The notes beneath the pieces were generated by a model. That model saw only the letters and a list, made by a program, of their open reading frames with translations, made no database searches and was not told the origin of the DNA. Positions 56,995-64,000 of a DNA stretch of 64,000 nucleotides are shown one piece after another; within the stretch, counting starts at the first letter, position 1, and the number at the start of each line of letters is the position of its first letter. This DNA comes from Symsagittifera roscoffensis (Eukaryota > Xenacoelomorpha > Acoela > Convolutidae). The stretch spans positions 37,333,436 through 37,397,435 of the forward strand of contig NC_087068.1 of NCBI RefSeq assembly GCF_963678635.1. Direction: 5' to 3'. A program made the translations under genes and the position numbers.

Positions 56995-58398
56995 CTAGTG
57001 TTCATTTGAGACCCATTCTTTGCCAACGTCCACTTCCCAGGTCTGCCCGCTTGACGAACCTCGCTTCATTTTTATTCTCTGAGGTTTGAAATCTTCCTCC
57101 GTCACTGAGCTAGTGGGGTTTTCCATTTCTCTTTCTATGTCGAGCAGTTTCCTCGGTTCATAGCTACTCTTGTAGGCTGCCGTCTTCCATCGCGCCAGAA
57201 CCATGGGGGCCGTCTCTCTCAAGTCTTTTTCTGAGACCGCGTCAGCTGAAGGACTGCCCAATCCCTCCACGTCTCTCTTCCTCTTGCGAGACCTCACGTC
57301 TTTATTCGGGGGCGTCGTCGTTATCATCACTGATTCAACTTCCTTTTCTCCAACCAACTCTTGCCTCCCCCCTGCTCGAGCCTTAAGGATATTAGTACTT
57401 TTAATCATATTACTAGTTCCCACCTTATCCCCCTTTGTATATTTAATTATTTTATTGTCAGTTTTCTGTTTCGGAGTAGAGCTGTCTTTACATTTGTCTT
57501 CTCTGGTCTTTCTTGACTTCCTCAACTCGACCATCTTGCTCAGTAGTTCTACTCTGGCTTTCTCCTCTAAACCCGCCCCCATCAGGACAGGCTCACCAAA
57601 CTTCACCACCGTGTCCCACAGTTCCTCTTTAAAATTGTCCAATGTGGTGTCTTCATCCACTTCTCGATTGAAATCGCTCAAGAATTCTTGCCAAGCATCT
57701 CTGTCCAGAGTGCCCAGGAAGGCGTCTCTGTTTCCCTCGAAGGTATTCTTCTCCCTTCTCTCCGCACTCAAGAAGATCATTCCCATGTTGGGGTTCTCGC
57801 TCGTCAATGACATCTCTGGGTACTTGCGGGGGGATGAGGTCAGAGGTGGCGTGGGGGTATCTGCCCAGTTTTCTTCACTCAGATCCTTCAACAGTTCCTG
57901 CGCAGTGAACTCCTCCTCCGCTGGCTTCTGCTCAGGTGTGTTTCCCACCTCCATATCTTCTCCTGCCTCACTGAGAGTTTCATCCATGCTCTCGTCTCCC
58001 GACTCTGCTTCTCTTCTCTCAAGAATCCTCTTGAATCGGTCTTCTACGGTGCCACTCCTTTTCTCCCCAGGGGTGTCCACCGAAAGAGGTGATGGTGTCG
58101 TTGGATTCGTCCCCTTGTGCTCTGTCCGTGCCACATACAATGGACCTGCTGCATCCAGTTTTCTTCCTTCCTGATTCCTTTCCACCTGCTCTAGTCCGTA
58201 AGGTGCCCGGTATCTCCTGGTGGCAAACAGCATCTCGTCTGCTTTCAGTGCGATATGCCCTTCCTCCACTATCATCCTGCCGTCGTCCCATGCCGGCAAC
58301 TGGTTCTCTAGACTTGCCCGCTCAAGTACTCTCAAGGCATTTCGCACTTCGAATTCGGGGGCATCGACCCTCTCATTTTCTTGGCTTGAGTCGTCCAT
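56995..58398 (-). CDS. Large unknown ORF 4 with nuclear-localisation-like motif (467 aa)
   Basis: I place the start at the ATG at 58398, 67 bases inside the preceding ORF and in its -1 frame. The frame is open further upstream to 59082, but that part is Arg/Gly-rich low complexity typical of a shadow frame. The protein is strongly acidic in the middle (about 130-180, Glu/Asp/Ser/Thr/Pro-rich) and basic toward the end, with RSRKRKR at about 369-375, a classical nuclear localisation pattern. It ends in SNEH followed by UAG G, after which the frame stays open. No known domain recognised. Confidence 0.6.
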   Translation of the reverse strand: MDDSSQENERVDAPEFEVRNALRVLERASLENQLPAWDDGRMIVEEGHIALKADEMLFATRRYRAPYGLEQVERNQEGRKLDAAGPLYVARTEHKGTNPTTPSPLSVDTPGEKRSGTVEDRFKRILERREAESGDESMDETLSEAGEDMEVGNTPEQKPAEEEFTAQELLKDLSEENWADTPTPPLTSSPRKYPEMSLTSENPNMGMIFLSAERREKNTFEGNRDAFLGTLDRDAWQEFLSDFNREVDEDTTLDNFKEELWDTVVKFGEPVLMGAGLEEKARVELLSKMVELRKSRKTREDKCKDSSTPKQKTDNKIIKYTKGDKVGTSNMIKSTNILKARAGGRQELVGEKEVESVMITTTPPNKDVRSRKRKRDVEGLGSPSADAVSEKDLRETAPMVLARWKTAAYKSSYEPRKLLDIEREMENPTSSVTEEDFKPQRIKMKRGSSSGQTWEVDVGKEWVSNEH

Positions 58399-59861
58399 GA
58401 GTTTATCTTCACATCGCTGGTATGGAAATAAATCGCTGCAGTGTAGCCGATGAAGAGCGGATCCCAGCCGTCGGTAAACTCCTTCTGCCGTTCTTCGGTT
58501 GTGGTTCTCGCGTAAGGGGACGGGACAACCAGGGAACTGTTCATCCCCAGTGTCATTCTCCTCACTGTGGGGAACTCGGGAATGCTCGTTGGTAGGACTT
58601 CTTTCTCCAATATCGCCTCCAGCTCCTTTTTCACTAACTCGAAGCTCTTCGTCCATGTAGGGATTCTCAAGACTTCTTGCCCATTGGCTGTCAAGGGATT
58701 CAAGTTCCAGAACTTGGGGTAAGTTTCGATGGGGCCCTCGCGTTTGCCTCCCATCCGGCATTGCAATTGTCCACGGAAACTGTACACGACCAACTCCGGA
58801 TCCTTCACCTTCCCGAAGAGCACCGTGTTGCTCATTTGTGCCCTCAGCGCCTCTTGCTGACACCAGTTTAGTGTCGTTCCATCTAGTACGCTTATGAGGC
58901 TCACGTGGGTTACGGAGTATCGATAAGCCGTCACCAGAGGATCCGGAAACGCGAACGTGACGGCCGGTCCATATATACAGGTCACGACCTCCCCTAGCCC
59001 CCGGATAATCCCCATGGGATCCGATCTCATGGCCAGGCATAGGTCCGTCAATAGGGGCATGCCTCCATTCGCTCTTCTCCATTCTTGTCTTGTCTTCGGG
59101 CTCTTCTCTTCACCAGTCAGGTGCCTGTTTTGCATCAACAGGTACTGCACTAGCAGCGTCTTTAGTCCTGCCGCACACTTGTATGAGTAGGTCTCAATAC
59201 TCGAGTGTGTTCTTCCCATCGACAGGGGCTCCCCGTACCTCATCAGTCGGTGAAATGACGCCAGCTCACCGTGGGTCAGAAGCACTAACGTCAAGTACCC
59301 ATCTATTCTGAGGGTACCCACGCCACGACTGAACATGTATGCTGGGCCCATATTAAACAAGTGCCTCGGGTAAACCAGGTACAGCGCCAGCAACAGACTG
59401 ATAGACATGTTTAATACCTCCTGTATGAATGCCTTGAAGATAGTCTCCTTCGCACTGTACACCTCGGTCAGGAACTCTTTTCCCCAACAAGAACTCAAGA
59501 ACTCGAGAATCTCATGATCTCTCCTCGTCCTTAGCTCACCTCTCGCGTGCTCCCTCCAGAACCCTCCAATCGTGACCTCATTGGCTGCTGTGACGAACCT
59601 GCCAACCGTCATCTCCTTCTTCTCAGCTATTCCCAGTTGCTCCTCAAGAAAATCCCAGATCTGCTTCACCAGAAGCGGCGCATCTTCTCTTGTTTTCTCC
59701 GTGGCGTTTTCCAGTCTTGGGGTCAAGAAGGGCCATTTGCCTCCCTCTTGTGCCAACCGATACACCATCGACTCTAGTTGCTTCTCCGATGCGGCCACGT
59801 TCTTCCTTTCGTTGTTCGGCCCTCTAGATTTGCTGGTTGAGCTCGTGATGGTCAACTCCAT
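58332..59861 (-). CDS. Large unknown ORF 3 (509 aa) with hydrophobic segment
   Basis: I do not recognise this protein. A true ATG lies nine bases after the UAG of the preceding ORF and in the same frame. The product could be made either by reinitiation or as a readthrough extension. It is mostly predicted helical, with one hydrophobic stretch at about residues 147-166 (VLNMSISLLLALYLVYP) that might be membrane-associated. It ends at a TGA inside the start of ORF 4. Confidence 0.65.
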   Translation of the reverse strand: MELTITSSTSKSRGPNNERKNVAASEKQLESMVYRLAQEGGKWPFLTPRLENATEKTREDAPLLVKQIWDFLEEQLGIAEKKEMTVGRFVTAANEVTIGGFWREHARGELRTRRDHEILEFLSSCWGKEFLTEVYSAKETIFKAFIQEVLNMSISLLLALYLVYPRHLFNMGPAYMFSRGVGTLRIDGYLTLVLLTHGELASFHRLMRYGEPLSMGRTHSSIETYSYKCAAGLKTLLVQYLLMQNRHLTGEEKSPKTRQEWRRANGGMPLLTDLCLAMRSDPMGIIRGLGEVVTCIYGPAVTFAFPDPLVTAYRYSVTHVSLISVLDGTTLNWCQQEALRAQMSNTVLFGKVKDPELVVYSFRGQLQCRMGGKREGPIETYPKFWNLNPLTANGQEVLRIPTWTKSFELVKKELEAILEKEVLPTSIPEFPTVRRMTLGMNSSLVVPSPYARTTTEERQKEFTDGWDPLFIGYTAAIYFHTSDVKINSWTTQAKKMRGSMPPNSKCEMP

Positions 59862-59870
59862 GTCCCGAAA

Positions 59871-62800
59871 CTACAGACTAGCCGTCAGGTGAGCCACCAC
59901 TGGATGATCATCCCTTATAATCGGGCTGAGCTTGAGTTGCCTGGCGAAGTTGGATATCTCCAACAAGAGGACCTCGTCTAGTACGATGAGGATGTCGGCC
60001 AACTCATAAAAGCCTCTCAACGCATGGGAGACATCCGCCCATGCCGCCGCGAGTTCTGATCTGCGCAGTCTCAAGTTCGTCGGTTCCAATTCTCGGTTGG
60101 GAGCTGCCATCAAGACACGCCACCCATTCCCCTCTGCGATCAAGATCAAGATCGCGTACACAAATTGCAGCGCGAGCGGCATGCTCGAGTACCCGGGGGA
60201 CGTTGTGAACGCCACTTTTGTCTTGGAGCCGAATCTTGAGGCAACATTCTCTTGTATCTCATTTATGGCCGCAAATAAGGTCTGGATGGCTTCCCAGATC
60301 CTCTTTGGCGTGGGCTCACCACCCTTGAGCTGCTCAAGAAATCCCGTTGCATGCAGATGATCGTTCATCCCTGCAAACAGTAGTAACTCAGGTTCGCAGG
60401 GCATTTCTGACTTCATTGCCACCACCAGGGTCAACATCTGGTTTAGCTCCGCTCCCGGCAAGGCATATATCAGGGTCTCTGGCCAGAACAACTTGGGAGA
60501 CGTTCCTTCAAAATCTGATCCTGCTACGATAACCACCCTTGCTGCAGCTGGATCTGCTCTGTCGTAAACTGCCAGGGTTTTGGCCAGCTGCGTCTGCCCG
60601 CAGGGTTTCCCATATCGGGGGTCGTTGGCCAGTCTTGTGCCTTCATATGCGGCGTCTGGTAACTCCATGTCTCTCGGGTCCATCAGTTTGTCTACCACTC
60701 TCAATTGTGCTGGAGTGGCCACTCTAATTCTGGAAATGCTGGTTCGGTGCTTGGGAGGCTCCACCACCAATCCCGGGCTCCCTAATGACTTGAGAGGTCT
60801 GTAATTGATCGGTCCCATCACCGATTTTGTGGGAATTCCAGTCAGATCCGCCGTCTCCATCAACTTCGCTCTCGAGAAATGTGTTTCATGAGCCTTCAAC
60901 CAGTCCACGCACTGGTGTGTCCCCAAGTCTTCGTGTGACACCTGTTCCAGACCCAAAGCTCTCGCTAGCTCCTGCCTACATTCCAGATCCTCCAGATCCA
61001 GTTCCTTGACCTTCTCCTCATATTTCGACCTGCTGGTCTCCAGTGGCTTCTCTGACCTCTTCTTCTCCGCAACCACCACTGAGGATATTATCGACCCTTG
61101 AGGAGTTGCTGATATCGCTTCATCTGCTTCCATGGGTGTGGTGCTCGGTAACTTGGTCCGGCTGTTCCTCAAACTGTCTCTAGAATCGGCTCTCTCGCCT
61201 AAGCGACTGGACAAAGACCTCGGGTTGAAGAAGGGTGGGTTTGGAGGTGGTCCGAACGTGACCTGTGCTGTCTCCAGCAATTCTGCCTCTAGCGCACATA
61301 TGTGTCTTTGGAAGACGTTGTTCAACCACTCCACCCCTCTGGGCCTATCAAAGTGAATGCCATCCGCAGATGCATCGTCAGGGAAAAAGGATAGCTCCAT
61401 TTGTTCAGCCACGTCCAGTAGCCTAAGGGGAAAGACACTCCTTTGATGTACCCTCTTGATTGCTTCGTTCAGGCCTCGCACTTTTGTGTTCATCTCCACT
61501 GCATGTTGATCCGCTCCCATGTTGTAGGGAACAGTACATACCGTGAGGATGGACGGATCCATTTGGATCCGTATTTCCTCGAGAATGCAGCTCATCTTTT
61601 CGTGCAGCCTTGTCACCTTCCTTGCTTCCCCCCTGGACACATCATTCGTCCCGACCATCAGGGTGACCGTGTATACACTCACCATCCCTAACATCTCAAG
61701 TGTCGCTAACATCTGCGGCGTTGCGGCTCCGGCGAAGCTCAAGATTCCCGTCTGCCAATGAGACTGGATCCGGGTCAGCACTCGCAGCAAGCTGTCCCCA
61801 ACGATCAAGTGAACCACACCCTCAGGCACTCGCGGATGCGTGAAGTACTCCACCCAAGTCGCGTCGTGGAAGCAATCTCTCCTCTCCCTCTGCGCCGCGC
61901 TCCAGTCTATCCGATTGTGCTTGCGATATCTCCCTTCCGTATTCTTCTTGTAGCTCGAGATCACCACACTCCTGACAGGTTGCTCCCCCCAAGTCGAGGG
62001 TAAGTCCGCTCTTGCCGGACTCTCGCGATTCCTCAGCTGTAGCCTCTCGTGCAACTCTTTCAACCGTGACGAGCCGCCACTCACCTGGCTACTACCTGGG
62101 GTCGAGCTCGGTGTATATCCAGGCAGCGCGACGTCCATCAATGGTCGTATTACTTGAGTCTCCATTCCACGCAGGGAGGATGCTGATTCGGGCGGTATCC
62201 ATACCTCCAGCCCCTCGTTCATATGCTCCTGAGCCGCACGATCGAGGTTGAATCGTCCCTTCGACCTAGGAGCTTCATCCACTTCCATGCGTGACTCTGG
62301 CCTTGAGACAGTCACTACCCGTTCCTTGGTCCTAGCCCCTTTCTGCATATCGAGCTCGCGTTGTTGTTGCTGGATTCTCTCAAGTTTTGCCTGATCTCTC
62401 TCGAGAGCCTGCTTCAGCTGCTCACAATTCGCGGCATTCTCCCGCACCCTTTCTGCCTGTAGCCGTTCAGCTCTCATTATGTCTAGTTCTCTCCGCGCTT
62501 GATCCCTCTCAAGCACCGCTTGATCCCGGTCGAGGTTCGCATTGTTTCTTTCCCGCTGGGTTTTCTCGAGTTCTCTCTGCATGGCACTGACGTCCGGATA
62601 AGCTTCCCCCGTCTGCTGTGCCCGTGTCATCGATAGTACTTTGCTCGTACTCTGGCTCGTGGACCTGACTGATGGTCTGACCGGCAGTGGGAATTCCCCC
62701 GCGCCATACTCCGTATTGTTGTTCAGGCCAGGGTTCCTCGCCAAATCGAACCCCCTTATCGCCCCATCCACGTTCCAGGACAGCCATCTGGTTTGTTCTT

Positions 62801-63020
62801 GATTGGACACTCCATCATTGGTGTAGCCTACCATCAAAACCGCTTCCGTCGCAGACTCCCGACACTCGCCCTGTTCCTCCAATTGGAGGATGGCGTTCAG
62901 CATCACTGCCATTCTCTCGTCCACTTGAGTGTAATCCAGGTCCCTCAACCGCCTGTACAATTCGTCAAGTGTGGGCTTTTTCAGAGCCGATGGCATGGAC
63001 TTCCAGAATCGATCTGCCAT
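59871..63020 (-). CDS. Large ORF 2: coiled coil plus two SGNH-hydrolase-like modules (1049 aa)
   Basis: The first ATG is at 63020; the open frame extends a little further up with no ATG. Residues about 146-232 form a strong coiled coil (AMQRELEKTQRERNN... LERDQAKLERIQQQQ). Residues about 400-575 read as a GDSL/SGNH hydrolase: VHLIVGDSLLRVL with the nucleophile Ser in GDS (about 410), MVGTNDVSRG with the Asn of the GxND block (about 459), and ADGIHFDRPRG with Asp and His at about 553 and 556. The catalytic set therefore looks complete. Residues about 825-1030 resemble a second, degenerate copy: VAGSDF in place of GDS, and LLFAGMNDHLHA in place of the GxND block. SGNH enzymes are esterases/lipases, some of which remove acetyl groups from sugars. 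The frame closes with UAG and remains open beyond it into ORF 3. Confidence 0.75.
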   Translation of the reverse strand: MADRFWKSMPSALKKPTLDELYRRLRDLDYTQVDERMAVMLNAILQLEEQGECRESATEAVLMVGYTNDGVSNQEQTRWLSWNVDGAIRGFDLARNPGLNNNTEYGAGEFPLPVRPSVRSTSQSTSKVLSMTRAQQTGEAYPDVSAMQRELEKTQRERNNANLDRDQAVLERDQARRELDIMRAERLQAERVRENAANCEQLKQALERDQAKLERIQQQQRELDMQKGARTKERVVTVSRPESRMEVDEAPRSKGRFNLDRAAQEHMNEGLEVWIPPESASSLRGMETQVIRPLMDVALPGYTPSSTPGSSQVSGGSSRLKELHERLQLRNRESPARADLPSTWGEQPVRSVVISSYKKNTEGRYRKHNRIDWSAAQRERRDCFHDATWVEYFTHPRVPEGVVHLIVGDSLLRVLTRIQSHWQTGILSFAGAATPQMLATLEMLGMVSVYTVTLMVGTNDVSRGEARKVTRLHEKMSCILEEIRIQMDPSILTVCTVPYNMGADQHAVEMNTKVRGLNEAIKRVHQRSVFPLRLLDVAEQMELSFFPDDASADGIHFDRPRGVEWLNNVFQRHICALEAELLETAQVTFGPPPNPPFFNPRSLSSRLGERADSRDSLRNSRTKLPSTTPMEADEAISATPQGSIISSVVVAEKKRSEKPLETSRSKYEEKVKELDLEDLECRQELARALGLEQVSHEDLGTHQCVDWLKAHETHFSRAKLMETADLTGIPTKSVMGPINYRPLKSLGSPGLVVEPPKHRTSISRIRVATPAQLRVVDKLMDPRDMELPDAAYEGTRLANDPRYGKPCGQTQLAKTLAVYDRADPAAARVVIVAGSDFEGTSPKLFWPETLIYALPGAELNQMLTLVVAMKSEMPCEPELLLFAGMNDHLHATGFLEQLKGGEPTPKRIWEAIQTLFAAINEIQENVASRFGSKTKVAFTTSPGYSSMPLALQFVYAILILIAEGNGWRVLMAAPNRELEPTNLRLRRSELAAAWADVSHALRGFYELADILIVLDEVLLLEISNFARQLKLSPIIRDDHPVVAHLTASL

Positions 63021-63487
63021 TTCTGTGATTTCAATTGAGTCCTTGAGTATTAGCAACTTGAGTTTTACCTGAGCAACTTGAAGTTTACCTGAGCAACTTG
63101 AGTTTGAGCAACTTGAGTATGAGCAACTTGAGTTTTCTTTTTGAGATGTCGTTTTCTTCCTTCAATTGAATATAGATGAGTAGTCAATGTGAGTTCAACA
63201 AATCAATCTGAAAATAACACCCGATTTTTTAGACCGACAAGCTGTGTCCCTAACCAGAAAACCCCATTACTTTTATGATAAAAACCCCCTCCTTTTCGCC
63301 CTACTAAAATAGTTCAATTGAATTATTCTAAAAACATGCAGATACATTTTATGTTTTAGCACCATCAGTCATTTAAAATAATTATTGTCATGCCAATCAC
63401 CCCTAAGATCCCTTACCTGTTTTTTACCCCAGTACCTATCTCAAGACTCCTCCCTCACACCCGGCTCGATACCCCCGTGTACCCGAC
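63021..63487 (-). promoter_or_regulatory. Spacer between ORF 1 and ORF 2 with tandem leader iterons
   Basis: Between 63044 and 63135 the phrase GAGCAACTTGAGTTT (plus-strand reading) recurs five to six times with 14-19 base spacing, directly upstream of the ORF 2 start. The rest of the spacer is AT-richer, with C runs (63250-63300). These could be protein-binding or RNA-structural repeats in a promoter or leader. Confidence 0.45.
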
Positions 63488-64000
63488 TCAGGCGATGCTC
63501 AAGTAGTACTTCTTATGAAGATACACCATTATCTCAGTTTCTGCAAAGACCACATGTAGGATAGCGTACAATTCCCTTGGGCTCAGTTTGCCCCTGTTTG
63601 GGTCATACACCGGCATTGAGACCTCTGTTATCCTTCTTTCAATCATGAAGTCTCGTAGTCTTGTTAGCGCCAACATCACGTGTTCGGGATCAATTGTGTT
63701 CCTGTCATTGACCCTCGTCACTAGGAAGCACAGGTATTTCCCCGGGACTTGTGCTACTGATGGTGGGAGCGCTGCCATCCCTCCCAGTCCTGGTCTCTGT
63801 CTGAACAGAAACTCTACGTTCTGGTATTCTCTCTTGAAGTCAGCTTCCAGTCTTGATTTGAAACTCATGTCTGCCGTGATGCAGATCGCGCTCGTTCTGT
63901 TTGACAGGATGAAGTCACTATCTGTTATCATGATGTTTTCCGAGTACTGATTGGGTATTTCAAATTTCGTTTTGAAATTCCGGCCTATGTTAGGCTCTGG
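63488..64000 (-). CDS. ORF 1: macro-domain-like protein, 5' end outside the window
   Basis: The frame is open from the window edge to TGA at 63490-63488. An ATG lies at 63931 but falls within the expected first strand of the domain, so the gene probably starts outside. The sequence follows the OARD1-type macro domain: an N-terminal strand, ADMSFKSRLEADFKREY where the family has its ADP-ribose loop and helix, GKYLCFLVTRVNDRNTIDPEHVMLALTRL (central strands and helix; described by position), then ITEVSMPVYDPNRGKL where the family has its second binding loop, and a final strand near EIMVYL. Both glycine-rich ligand loops are altered, so catalysis on ADP-ribose is doubtful. Macro domains bind or hydrolyse ADP-ribose and occur in hosts, viruses and some mobile elements. 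Confidence 0.6.
   Translation of the reverse strand, partial: PEPNIGRNFKTKFEIPNQYSENIMITDSDFILSNRTSAICITADMSFKSRLEADFKREYQNVEFLFRQRPGLGGMAALPPSVAQVPGKYLCFLVTRVNDRNTIDPEHVMLALTRLRDFMIERRITEVSMPVYDPNRGKLSPRELYAILHVVFAETEIMVYLHKKYYLSIA

Noticed and set aside
57203..58174. Open frame of 323 codons on the plus strand within ORF 4
   Set aside because: Ser/Leu-rich antisense shadow of the acidic, Lys-rich ORF 4; no recognisable domain. Other long plus-strand frames in 54-63.9 kb have the same character.
58399..59082. Upstream extension of ORF 4 to 59082
   Set aside because: Entirely overlaps ORF 3 in another frame and reads as Arg/Gly-rich low complexity. The ATG at 58398 is a better start.
63021..63056. 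Start of ORF 2 at 63056, and starts of ORF 5 at 56922 and ORF 6 at 56048
   Set aside because: The codons there are TTG, GTG and GTG, not ATG. In an animal genome they are unlikely starts, so I moved the starts or proposed recoding.

Overview
The window is animal nuclear DNA. It is AT-rich, has long introns, and carries many dispersed repeats. The key anchor is a complete gephyrin gene on the minus strand, with the molybdopterin G domain N-terminal and the E domain C-terminal. That order is the animal one (plants have it reversed). All its introns have ordinary GT-AG ends and every junction keeps phase. The exact phylum cannot be read from the sequence; an invertebrate is likely.

Layout. 1-6748 is non-coding sequence downstream of gephyrin. 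6749-44247 is gephyrin: 17 coding exons, a predicted 832 residues, with introns up to about 14 kb. These introns hold most of the other features: (a) a broken LINE reverse transcriptase at 9.9-17.0 kb, split by (b) a 5.6 kb LTR element (11308-16946) with LTRs that look identical and a 4-bp target duplication; (c) an intronless F-box-like ORF on the plus strand (30635-32179); (d) tRNA-derived SINEs, MITEs with exact 8-bp target duplications, and several tandem arrays. 44.3-51.5 kb, upstream of gephyrin, is a nest of short inverted-repeat elements. At 51575-51859 is the last exon of a dynein light chain (LC8-type) gene on the plus strand.

From about 54 kb to the right edge the composition changes to clearly GC-richer, intron-free sequence. 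The minus strand there is covered almost end to end by large tightly packed ORFs: a macro-domain protein (cut by the window edge), a 1049-residue protein with a coiled coil and two SGNH-hydrolase-like modules, and four large proteins I do not recognise. Two ORF pairs are in one frame separated by a single UAG. Another pair overlaps with a -1 change of frame, and another abuts with a +1 change. This looks like one multi-ORF mobile or virus-derived unit that may rely on translational recoding, and it is my best candidate for an undescribed system.

A second candidate is the LTR element. It has no gag or pol. It keeps a glycoprotein-like ORF, a small membrane ORF starting in the stop codon of the first (ATGA), and a third ORF. 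A strong splice donor inside the first ORF joins exactly in frame to an acceptor just before the third ORF. The result resembles a complex-retrovirus strategy of a glycoprotein plus a spliced regulatory protein, carried by an element that must borrow its replication proteins.
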